DNA of 64,000 nt, from positions 9,176,001 to 9,240,000 of the forward strand of contig NZ_CP106798.1 in NCBI RefSeq assembly GCF_025642155.1, written 5' to 3'. Of this stretch, positions 57,283 to 64,000 are shown in pieces. How positions within the stretch are numbered: the stretch's first letter is position 1; the number at the start of each line of letters is the position of its first letter. The DNA comes from Streptomyces sp. HUAS 15-9. Lineage in GTDB: Bacteria > Actinomycetota > Actinomycetes > Streptomycetales > Streptomycetaceae. Made by a program: the position numbers and the translations under genes. A model generated the notes under the pieces. The model had not been told where the DNA came from and made no database searches. It saw nothing but the letters and a program-made list of their open reading frames with translations.

Positions 57283-57750
57283 TCAGCCGATACCGAAGGG
57301 CTGACCCATCTGGCCGAAGCCGGGCTGCTGGTACTGCTGCTGGTATGGCTGGCCGAACGACTGCTGGCCGAACCCGCCGCCCCACTGCTGCTGGCCCTGC
57401 TGGCCTTGCTGGCTCTGCTGTACCAGGGTCAGGATCGCGGTCGGCAGCGCCTGCTGCACGGACTGCTCGACCGCGCTGCGCACGCCCTGGGTCAGCGTCG
57501 TGTGCAGCGCGACAGCCAGGTAGGGGTGGGCCTGGTGGGCCAGGCCCTGCTGCTGCAGCTGCTGCTGGACCTGCTGGATCTGCTGCAGCGTCTGCTGCAT
57601 GCGTTGTGCGATCTGCTGGCTCGCCTGCTGGCAGGCCTGCTGGATCGTCTGCTGGACCACCTGCGCGAGCTGCTGCGGACCGCCGAACTGCTGGCCGCCG
57701 GCCTGCTGGCCGAACTGCTGCAGCGGCTGGGTACCGGTCATCACCGACAT
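57283..57750 (-). CDS. Glutamine-rich low-complexity protein
   Basis: A 155-residue protein, about one third Gln. Residues 10-70 are Gln-rich helices (LAQVVQQTIQQACQQASQQI, with regular Val, Ile and Leu spacing that suggests coiled coil). Residues 70-110 are more ordinary (HPYLAVALHTTLTQGVRSAV). The tail is Gly, Gln, Phe and Tyr-rich (QQSFGQPYQQQYQQPGFGQM), a prion-like composition. GGAG precedes the ATG. It lies upstream of the pseudoprotease on the same strand with a gap of about 130 bases, suggesting one transcription unit. No family is recognised. Confidence 0.75.
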   Translation of the reverse strand: MSVMTGTQPLQQFGQQAGGQQFGGPQQLAQVVQQTIQQACQQASQQIAQRMQQTLQQIQQVQQQLQQQGLAHQAHPYLAVALHTTLTQGVRSAVEQSVQQALPTAILTLVQQSQQGQQGQQQWGGGFGQQSFGQPYQQQYQQPGFGQMGQPFGIG

Positions 57751-58083
57751 GAAAGCTCCATTTCAACGCCGAGGGGGGGAAGCCGACATAAGAGACTATG
57801 TTGGCTTTTTCGGATTATTCCGTCGTGGTGACGCTAAGGCGCCCTCCCCGTGACCGCAATCGGGCGAGCCGTCTCGGAAGAGGAGTCCCCCGATCGGCCC
57901 CGGCGACCGGTGAGCTGCCGATAGGCGCGGCAGGCCCTGCAGCCCAGCTGACCGACACACCCGGCAGCATCACTGAGCGTCGTACTGTGGATGCGTAGAT
58001 TGGGCTCGTGGCCGTACCGCGCTATGAGTGTGTGGCAGGGCCCGCCCCGGCCGGCCTATAGCGCCCAAGGTCGTCGAGGCGGA
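57751..58083. other. Upstream region of the Gln-rich gene, no gene seen
   Basis: A region of 333 bases that should hold the promoter of the Gln-rich/pseudoprotease pair. It has a lower-GC patch near 57785-57825 (GAGACTATGTTGGCTTTTTC). No other feature is recognised. Confidence 0.4.
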
Positions 58084-58155
58084 TGGGATATGGGGTAATT
58101 GGCAGCCCGACGGTTTCTGGTTCCGTTAGTTCAGGTTCGAGTCCTGGTATCCCAG
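58084..58155 (+). tRNA. tRNA-Gln (anticodon CTG)
   Basis: A complete cloverleaf. Acceptor TGGGATA (58084-58090) pairs with TATCCCA (58148-58154); discriminator G at 58155, then encoded CCA. The D arm is GGG...CCC; the anticodon loop TTCTGGT (58115-58121) gives CTG; the T arm is TCAGG-TTCGAGT-CCTGG. The anticodon stem has one T-T mismatch at its base next to the loop. It is isolated, not in a tRNA cluster, and may have served as an attachment site for an integrated element. Confidence 0.85.
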
Positions 58156-58472
58156 CCAACGCAGATGCCGCCCATCGCGGCAGGCAACGAGCCCGAAGCG
58201 GCTGCTGCGGTTGTCCGGCCAGATGGTGTCTCGCCGAGTGAACACTTCGCGGGACACGATTTCCGGCCATGACGGCGAGGCATGCCCGACTCAGCCGTGC
58301 TCGACCGCGGATACTGTCGATACTGAGGGACAGTAGGTGGTATGGGGGTGCGGCGGGCATGAGGCGATGGTCTGTGCCGGTACTCCGGTCATGGTCTTGT
58401 CGTGTTCTTCGAATCCTCCGCTGTTGCTGACCTGGATGGAAACGACTGGGTGAGTGGCCGGAGCAGGCCCGT
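58156..58472. other. Region after the tRNA, no gene recognised
   Basis: 317 bases without a supported gene. I looked for a repeated tRNA 3' end that would mark the other attachment site and did not find one in the window. Confidence 0.35.
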
Positions 58473-58800
58473 GTGGCGCAGGCTGGGAGTGTGCTTCTTG
58501 CGCTGGCGCCGATGTTCGCGGTGATCGGCCCGGTCCCGGGGCCTCAGAGTGAGGCGGAGTACGCGTACGAGACGCTCTGGAACGGGGTCCGGGTCATTGC
58601 CCACCTGTCCGGGGACGGGAGCTTGCGTCTGCTGTCCCAGACCGGGGTGGACGTTACCGATCTCCGCCGCGATCATCGCAGCCGGCGTCAGCGCGGTGGC
58701 TCTGGGCCTCTTCACGACGTTGGCCGAGGCCAGCAAGGGAGTGGCGGACTGGTTGCAATGGAACGACCGGGTCGGCCCGCTGTCCGGCAAGACACCCCGT
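58473..58800 (+). pseudogene. Membrane-protein fragment, frameshifted
   Basis: The first segment (GSVLLALAPMFAVIGPVPGP; AYETLWNGVRVIAHLSG) is continued one frame over from about 58650 (ISAAIIAAGVSAVALGLFTT; LAEASKGVADWLQWNDRVGP), so one membrane protein with at least two helices is implied. It stops at about 58795, where IS6-family sequence follows. The type is seen beside actinobacterial mobile elements; no function is known. Confidence 0.45.
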
Positions 58801-58875
58801 CCCGCGTACCGGCTCTCCGTGCCCCTCGAGGAGCCCTGGCAGTCGGCGTGCCCGGCAGGCCATCCCTCGGTGGAG

Positions 58876-59114
58876 CACCGGAGTTCGAAGTATTTGAACA
58901 ACCGCGCCGAGAACTCGCACCAGCCCACCCGGCAACGGGAGAGGACCATGCGGCGCTTCACGGACACGCCCAGAGATTCCTGTCCGCCTTCAGCAGCATC
59001 TCACCCCACTTCCGGCCCCGCCGCCACCTGCTCACCGCCCGCGAATACCGACACGAAATGACCGAACGGTTCCGCACCTGGAACGAGGCCACCGGCTGCC
59101 CCACGACCGTCTGA
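58876..59114 (+). pseudogene. C-terminal remnant of an IS6-family transposase
   Basis: HRSSKYLNNRAENSHQPTRQ followed, one frame over, by AQRFLSAFSSISPHFRPRRH and MTERFRTWNEATG, the recognised end of IS6-type transposases with the catalytic Glu in NNRAENSH. The first two catalytic Asp residues are lost. A frameshift lies near 58950. Confidence 0.75.
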
Positions 59115-59222
59115 CAGCGGCCGACGAACGAGAGAAACACGCCCCGACACACCCTCCACACCAGCCACCTCCAACAACGTGACAGCGCCCTTGGTGCCTC
59201 TCGACCGTCGTGACCGTCCGGA

Positions 59223-61397
59223 TCATCCGAACGGTGGTGCGGGAACCCGTCGTTCCGGTACCTGTCGCGTGATCGCATAGTCGATCAGCGCGAACAGAGA
59301 TGCGCGCGCGGGGCCTTCCGGCAGTGCCTCGAGGGCGTCCGCCGCGCGGCCGGCTTGCTCGCGTGCCAGCGCACGGGTCACGTCGAGTGCTCCGCTGTCG
59401 CGGACGATCGCGAGCGCTTCGTTGACATCGTCGACGGTTGCGCACCCACGACGAACCAGGCTCGCCAGCCTGCCCTGCGTGCGCTGCAGCGCGACCAGCA
59501 CAGGGTGTGCCAGCGTGCCCTCGCGCAGTGCGGCGCCCGCGGCATCGTCCACCGGGCGTGCGACTCCGGTGAGAATGCGAACGTCCTCGGTCAGCCGGAA
59601 CGCGACGCCGAGCGCACGGCCGTAGCGCGCGAGTGCTCCGACATGTTCCGAATCGGCTCCAGCCACGACCGCGCCGAGCTGGCACGGCAACTCGAATGAC
59701 GATGCGGTCTGCGATTCGACCAGCGTCAGATGCTCGTGCTCGGGCACCCGCCCGTCGAATGCGTGCTGGCGCTCGCACATCCGGCCGGTGCACACCTTCC
59801 CTACCGCGCGGGCGATGAGATCGAGGGCCTGGGGGCCGCCGTCGGTGGCCAGGTGTAGCGATTTCGACATCAGCAGGTCGCTGACCAGGATGGCGAACCT
59901 GTTTCCCCAGCTGGAGTGCGGTGTCGGCGTGTTCTCGACGCCGAGTTGCGCTAGCGCCGCCAACGCGCTCAGCTCGATCGCGGCACCCAACTTGAGGCGG
60001 CAGCGCATCCCAGTGTCCCCGAAATGGCTTGCCAGCAGAAGCAGCAGCGCCGGCCGGAACGGGACGCCGGGATCTCCCCAGCCAGACGTGGCCAGACGGG
60101 CCAGGAAGGGCCACTCGTCACGCACGGCGCTCGTCATGAGTTCACCGACGCCGAGCAGATGGGTACGCACGTCGAGCCCGGGAGCCATCAGTGCGGCCAC
60201 GTCATCGATCGTGTCGTTCGCCCGGAGTTCGCCCATGCCCTCGGGCAGGAGAACCGCCCGGCGACACAGCGCGAAGGGGGCGCGCTCACTCGTGAACGTG
60301 CTCTCGAGGACCCGCCAGACGAACTGGTACCGGTGTGCCGACCGGCGGCCGGCCGCCAGCCACCCGGAGTATGAATTCTCCAGCAGCAGTGCATAGTCCA
60401 GCAGATCCGGACGCCCGGGATCGCGGGTCAACCCGCAGTCGACCACCTCGGCCGCGGTCCTTCCGGACTCAAGCGCGTAACTGATGCCCTCCCCGCTGAA
60501 CGGGTTCACCAGCCCCGCCGCATCGCCGACGAGCAGGATGCCGTCGGCAACGCAGCGATCTGGTGAGAAGTCGAGGCGAAACGGTGCTGTGGCCCACGCT
60601 CCGCGCAACCGGCCGCCGAACGTCTCCCGGCGCGTGCTCAACCGCGCGAGGAAGTCCTGCAGCACCTGCCCCGCCCGGCCTTCGTATCCGGGACGGAACA
60701 AACCGACGCCGATATTCGCTTCCGACGCACCCGTCGGATTGATCCAGCCGAACGACGGCAGCAGATCCCGCTCGGCAACATCGTCCAGCGGCAGGAAGAC
60801 CTCTTGAAGATCCTGCAGCCCGTCGAGATCGGTCAGATAGCCGCGGACGCCGACGCCGAGACCGCCCTCGGGCAGCAGACCGACCGCGCGGGCCAGTGGC
60901 GAGCGTGCGCCATCGGCGGCGATGACCGCCGCCGACCGGACGTCGGACAGTCGGCCGTCACGGCGTACCCGCACTCCGACGACGCGTCCTGCCTCAACGA
61001 TGGGGGTCGTGACCGTGGCGCCCTCCCAGACTTCGGCGCCCACCGCCACCGTACGGGCACAGACCGCCGCGTCAAGCACGACGCGCGGTACGACGAGGCA
61101 GTGGCTGTCCGCGCCCGGATAGGCGTCATAGATGAAATCGCGCCAGCCACGGCCGCGCATGTGGACCCGTGCGCCCCGCAGCCGTTCCGCACGGGGCAGC
61201 GAGTCGAGGACACCCATCGCGGTGAGGATGCGGACCGCGCGCTGCGTCAGCGCGTCACCACACGCCTTGTCCCGCGGGAAGCGCTGCGCCTCGAGCAGCA
61301 GGACCCGGCGGCCCCGGACCGCGAGGTGGTAGGCGGCCGAGCAACCCCCGGGCCCGGCGCCGACGACCACCGCGTCGTAGTGATCGCGCCCCGTCAT
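59223..61397 (-). CDS. Geranylgeranyl-reductase-like flavoprotein fused to a degenerate prenyl synthase domain
   Basis: A 724-residue protein. Residues 1-390 are a geranylgeranyl reductase-type FAD enzyme: GAGPGGCSAAYHLAVRGRRV, the RFPRDKACGD box, and the second FAD motif LLVGDAAGLVNPFSGEGISY. Residues about 440-720 resemble the neighbouring trans-prenyl diphosphate synthase but lack its chemistry: where the neighbour has HDDVMD this has AQLGVEN, and TDDLLD is replaced by TEDVRI. The C-terminal domain could act as a substrate-holding or partner-binding subunit. The ATG overlaps the stop of the active synthase (ATGA). A longer upstream frame is only the antisense of that gene. Confidence 0.85.
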   Translation of the reverse strand: MTGRDHYDAVVVGAGPGGCSAAYHLAVRGRRVLLLEAQRFPRDKACGDALTQRAVRILTAMGVLDSLPRAERLRGARVHMRGRGWRDFIYDAYPGADSHCLVVPRVVLDAAVCARTVAVGAEVWEGATVTTPIVEAGRVVGVRVRRDGRLSDVRSAAVIAADGARSPLARAVGLLPEGGLGVGVRGYLTDLDGLQDLQEVFLPLDDVAERDLLPSFGWINPTGASEANIGVGLFRPGYEGRAGQVLQDFLARLSTRRETFGGRLRGAWATAPFRLDFSPDRCVADGILLVGDAAGLVNPFSGEGISYALESGRTAAEVVDCGLTRDPGRPDLLDYALLLENSYSGWLAAGRRSAHRYQFVWRVLESTFTSERAPFALCRRAVLLPEGMGELRANDTIDDVAALMAPGLDVRTHLLGVGELMTSAVRDEWPFLARLATSGWGDPGVPFRPALLLLLASHFGDTGMRCRLKLGAAIELSALAALAQLGVENTPTPHSSWGNRFAILVSDLLMSKSLHLATDGGPQALDLIARAVGKVCTGRMCERQHAFDGRVPEHEHLTLVESQTASSFELPCQLGAVVAGADSEHVGALARYGRALGVAFRLTEDVRILTGVARPVDDAAGAALREGTLAHPVLVALQRTQGRLASLVRRGCATVDDVNEALAIVRDSGALDVTRALAREQAGRAADALEALPEGPARASLFALIDYAITRQVPERRVPAPPFG

Positions 61398-62362
61398 CGC
61401 ATGCGGCTCACGATGCGGCGGGGCATGTCGGTGAGCGCGTCGTGGCCCGGGAATTCCGGGAGCCCGGCGAGCGCGGCGGCGGCGCGAGCGGAATACGCGT
61501 GCGCGAGTTCGCGCGTCACGTCCACGGTGCCGCTGAGACGCACCAGGCGCGCCGCTTCGGCTGCCTCGCGTGCAGTGAGGACCTCGTGACGCAACAGTGC
61601 CGCCAGCCGCCCGCTCGGGTCCTGTCGCAGCGCAAGGAGGACCGCGTACGAGAACACGCCGGCGCGGAGATCGGTACCCGTCGGTTTGCCCAGGTCGGCC
61701 GCGTCGCCCACGAGATCGAGCAGGTCGTCGGTGAGCTGGAACGCGATCCCCAGCTGCTGTCCGAAGCGGAACAGAGCATCGACGTGATCGGGGTCGCAGC
61801 CGGCCAGCTCCGCACCGAGTCGGCACGGCAGCCCGAACAGCGTGGCCGTCTTCATGCGGATGATTTCGAGGTGCTCGTCGGCGGCCAGCTCCGTGTCGTA
61901 CACGTGCTCGGTTTCCCGGAGCTGGCCGCTGCACACCGTGAACGCCGCTTCTGCCACCGCCGCCACCGTGTCGGGCGGCAGGTGTGCCAGCTCGGCCATC
62001 GCGCACGAGAGGACGTGCGTTCCCGTCGTGGCGGCATACGCGTTGCCCCACAGGGCATTTACGCTCGGCGCTCCGCGTCTCGTCGCCGCGCCGTCCATCA
62101 CGTCATCGTGCAGCAACGACCCGACGTGCAGGAGTTCGATCGCGGCGGCGGCGTGTACGAGCAGCTCTTCGTCAGCCTCGCCGAGGCTCGCGCAGAGAAA
62201 CAGCAACTGCGGGCGGATCCGCTTGCCGCCGTGACGAATCAAGTCGCCGGCGATCCGGCCCGGGCTCGCGTCCTGTGCCGTCACCGCCTCGTGCATCGCG
62301 TCTTCGAGCCGCGCGGCCCACCCTTTCTTGAAGGAATGCAGCACGGTCTCAGAGGAATTCAT
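61394..62362 (-). CDS. Polyprenyl (geranylgeranyl-type) diphosphate synthase
   Basis: A 322-residue trans-isoprenyl diphosphate synthase. Conserved regions: GGKRIRPQLLFL, first Asp-rich motif DDVMD (86-90), RRGAPSVN, Lys-Thr (171-172), GIAFQLTDDLLD with the second motif (212-216), and the GKPTGTDLRAG loop. It makes a linear prenyl diphosphate, probably C20 or longer, which the downstream flavoprotein could reduce. The ATG lies inside the end of the SCP2-like gene (62349-62362), so translation is coupled. Confidence 0.9.
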   Translation of the reverse strand: MNSSETVLHSFKKGWAARLEDAMHEAVTAQDASPGRIAGDLIRHGGKRIRPQLLFLCASLGEADEELLVHAAAAIELLHVGSLLHDDVMDGAATRRGAPSVNALWGNAYAATTGTHVLSCAMAELAHLPPDTVAAVAEAAFTVCSGQLRETEHVYDTELAADEHLEIIRMKTATLFGLPCRLGAELAGCDPDHVDALFRFGQQLGIAFQLTDDLLDLVGDAADLGKPTGTDLRAGVFSYAVLLALRQDPSGRLAALLRHEVLTAREAAEAARLVRLSGTVDVTRELAHAYSARAAAALAGLPEFPGHDALTDMPRRIVSRMR

Positions 62363-62801
62363 CGCGCAGCTCGTCGAGTTGCCCACGCAGCCTCTCCGAT
62401 GCGAAGGCGAGTTCGGAGAATCGGACGAAGAAGCCGTAGCCGTTGTGCAGGTCGCCCGCCGGGGCCCGGACGATGACGTCTCCCCGGAAGTAGGCCTGAA
62501 GTGGCGTGAGGCGGCCACTGGCGATCGCCTGGGCAGCCTCCAGATAGATTGCGCCGTGCATCATCTCGTCCGGTCCGAGCCCCGGCTCGATCACGACGTC
62601 GCCGCCTCCGACCCGGACGTTGATCCGGCCGAAGCCGAGCACAGCCAGGTTGGCCCTGCGGCCGTCGAACTCGCCCACCATCTCCTGGAACTCCGCCGGG
62701 TTTTCGTTCCGAAAGTTCGTGACCCCGCGCCGCACGTGGTTCGCGAGTGCCTTGTCGTTCTCGGTGACGCTTGTGGCCCGGGGTGCGACGTCGTCGGGCA
62801 T
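62349..62801 (-). CDS. SCP2-like lipid-binding protein
   Basis: A 150-residue soluble protein. Residues about 25-135 resemble the SCP2 sterol/lipid-carrier fold: RRANLAVLGFGRINVRVGGG, then DEMMHGAIYLEAAQAIASGR and LTPLQAYFRGDVIVRAPAGD. It could carry the hydrophobic isoprenoid between the neighbouring enzymes. GAGGAGAGAGG precedes the ATG at 62801. Confidence 0.65.
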   Translation of the reverse strand: MPDDVAPRATSVTENDKALANHVRRGVTNFRNENPAEFQEMVGEFDGRRANLAVLGFGRINVRVGGGDVVIEPGLGPDEMMHGAIYLEAAQAIASGRLTPLQAYFRGDVIVRAPAGDLHNGYGFFVRFSELAFASERLRGQLDELRDEFL

Positions 62802-62850
62802 GGAACCTCTCTCCTCGTTGACCGTTTCCGACCGGTGATGTGGCACGCCG

Positions 62851-64000
62851 TCACGGCGGCGTCGGCGTGGCGGTGACCGCCCCGAGTGCGTCGACCCTGC
62901 CGTACCAGACAAGGGGAATCGGTCCCGGCGTGGTCGTGACAATGAAGTTCTTGACCGTGCCGGGAGCCAGGGTGTTGTTCTTGTCCAGGATGAGCGCGGC
63001 GACACCTGCGACGTGGGGGGTCGCCATGCTGGTGCCGGATAGGTTGATGAAGCCGGGCGCGACGACGTCCTCCGGCGTTCCCGTGCCCGCCGCCCGCGTG
63101 GAGGCGATGTCCACGCCCGGTGCTGCGACATCCGGCTTCGGCCTGCCGTCCGGCGTCTGGCCGTGGCTGGAGAAGTCCGCGATTTTGTCGTCGTCGTCGG
63201 TGGCACCGACGGTGATGACGTTGCGTGCGTTACCGGGACAGCGGATCTTGGTCGCGTAGTCGCCCCAGAAGTCGACGCCTTCGTTTCCGGCGGCGACAGC
63301 GACCACCACGCCGAGGTTCACCAGATTGTCGGCGGCGGTACACAGCACGCAGTTGCCGGAGGGGCAGACCCACGCGCCGTCTCGGTGCGAGAAGCCCCAG
63401 CTGTTGCTCGCGACATCGACGCCCGAGGTCGCCGCAGCGGTAAACCCCGCGGTTGCCCAGGCCGGAGTCGCATGACCTCTGCCATTCATGATGCGGATAT
63501 CGACAATGGTCGCGCCGGGGGCGATGCCGCGAAATGTCGCATCCCGGCTCGCGATGATACCCGCGCAATGAGTTCCGTGGCCTACGTCGTCGCGCTTCAC
63601 CGCTGTACGGGTCATGTCCTGTTGCGGGCCGACGACGCCCGCGAGCGCGGGATGGGTGTCGTCGACACCGGTATCCACGACCGCTACGGAGATACCCGCA
63701 CCGGTGGTGCCGGGGGGCAGGACATCGGCATGGATGTGCGGCCGGCTGACGTCGAGCGCCTGGATGCTGCGCAGCTTGTTGCTCGTGACGCTGCTGACAT
63801 CGTCACGCGCGGCCATCGCGAGCACTTCGGACGAGGTGAGCGTGGCACGCACGCTGTGGGTCAGCCAGAACTCCTCCTGGACTTCGACCCCCCGCCGTTC
63901 GAGGTCCGCCCGGATGCCCTGCAGGAAGACCCCGGCCTCGGCTTGACGCGCTTCTGTCTCCCTTGCCCGTTCGGCTTTCGGAACCCTTCCGCGGCGCGCG
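62851..64000 (-). CDS. Subtilisin-family (S8) serine protease, 5' end outside the window
   Basis: An active-looking subtilase. Catalytic Asp in VAVVDTGVDDTHPALAG, His in DVGHGTHCAGIIAS, Asn in VAVAAGNEGVD, and Ser in LSGTSMATPHVAG. Four Cys (CPSGNCVLC and KIRC) may form disulfides or bind metal. The open frame continues to the window edge through an N-terminal region (LERRGVEVQEEFWLTHSVRA) that resembles a subtilase propeptide. It is the upstream gene of the isoprenoid operon, 50 bases before the SCP2-like gene. Confidence 0.85.
   Translation of the reverse strand, partial: ARRGRVPKAERARETEARQAEAGVFLQGIRADLERRGVEVQEEFWLTHSVRATLTSSEVLAMAARDDVSSVTSNKLRSIQALDVSRPHIHADVLPPGTTGAGISVAVVDTGVDDTHPALAGVVGPQQDMTRTAVKRDDVGHGTHCAGIIASRDATFRGIAPGATIVDIRIMNGRGHATPAWATAGFTAAATSGVDVASNSWGFSHRDGAWVCPSGNCVLCTAADNLVNLGVVVAVAAGNEGVDFWGDYATKIRCPGNARNVITVGATDDDDKIADFSSHGQTPDGRPKPDVAAPGVDIASTRAAGTGTPEDVVAPGFINLSGTSMATPHVAGVAALILDKNNTLAPGTVKNFIVTTTPGPIPLVWYGRVDALGAVTATPTPP

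Noticed and set aside
57266..57831. Pro/Ala- and Leu-rich open frames on both strands over the Gln-rich gene
   Set aside because: They are shadows of the CAG/CTG-rich codons; only the 57750-57283 frame has a ribosome site and sensible composition.
61398..62051. Long upstream extension of the flavoprotein reading frame
   Set aside because: It is antisense-frame sequence of the prenyl synthase gene; the ATG at 61397 with its ATGA overlap and the GAGPGG motif close behind it is the natural start.
1..64000. CRISPR array or prophage structural genes
   Set aside because: I saw no regularly spaced direct repeats of CRISPR type and no capsid, tail or terminase genes.

Overview
The window is high-GC DNA with Streptomyces-type genes (CsbD, low-affinity iron permease, SpoIIE-type phosphatase, DUF2690, ricin-type lectin, XRE-STAND-WD40 protein) and Streptomyces-type starts (frequent GTG, GGAGG-like ribosome sites). 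The density of insertion sequences, truncated genes and conjugation or replication remnants suggests the unstable arm of a linear Streptomyces (or close relative) chromosome, or a large plasmid or integrated element, rather than core genome.

Layout. 1-4.0 kb: a DnaE2-type polymerase gene lacking its N-terminal part, next to a frameshifted IS701-family element. 4.0-11.6 kb: a Y-family polymerase gene split between codons, its halves separated by 6,695 bp holding a STAND ATPase/WD40 protein, two small secreted proteins (one a ricin-type lectin) and an ECF sigma factor. 11.6-15.5 kb: small lower-GC genes separated by three copies of a ~130-165 bp repeat. 15-23 kb: transposition debris: TniQ/TniA/TniB-like remnants, a recombinase trio (tyrosine recombinase, XRE protein, zinc-ribbon protein), a nearly complete IS21 element and a DDE transposase fragment.

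23.2-28.6 kb: the most interesting locus, a compact operon whose first gene encodes a 23-residue peptide. A perfect stem-loop follows, then five overlapping genes: a heme-oxygenase-like diiron protein with an N-terminal PqqD-like domain, an MFS exporter, an ornithine-cyclodeaminase-family dehydrogenase, a protein I do not recognise, and a nitroreductase cut by an IS5 element. It reads as a peptide-derived natural product pathway without a radical SAM enzyme, YcaO or LanB-type protein.

28.6-43.7 kb lies between two inverted near-identical IS5-family copies and holds a SpoIIE phosphatase, an IS701 element with CTAG duplications, a broken replication-relaxation gene, stress and membrane genes, an IS110 remnant and a TetR/AhpD-like pair. 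43.7-46.5 kb: an old-yellow-enzyme fragment, a metallo-beta-lactamase-fold hydrolase and a GlxA-type regulator. 46.5-51.6 kb is a nest: two inverted IS5-type copies (ISx) sit on the two TGA duplications of a third IS5-type element (ISy), itself split by an intact IS110 element with a long left end.

51.6-64 kb: a sedolisin gene interrupted by a second IS110 element, an S14 remnant, a subtilisin-fold protein that has lost all three catalytic residues beside a glutamine-rich protein, a tRNA-Gln, and finally a minus-strand operon: active subtilase, SCP2-like protein, active polyprenyl diphosphate synthase, and a geranylgeranyl-reductase-like flavoprotein fused to a degenerate prenyl synthase domain.

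Many genes, live-looking ones included, carry single-base indels in runs of G or C. Some calls of pseudogene may therefore be sequencing errors.
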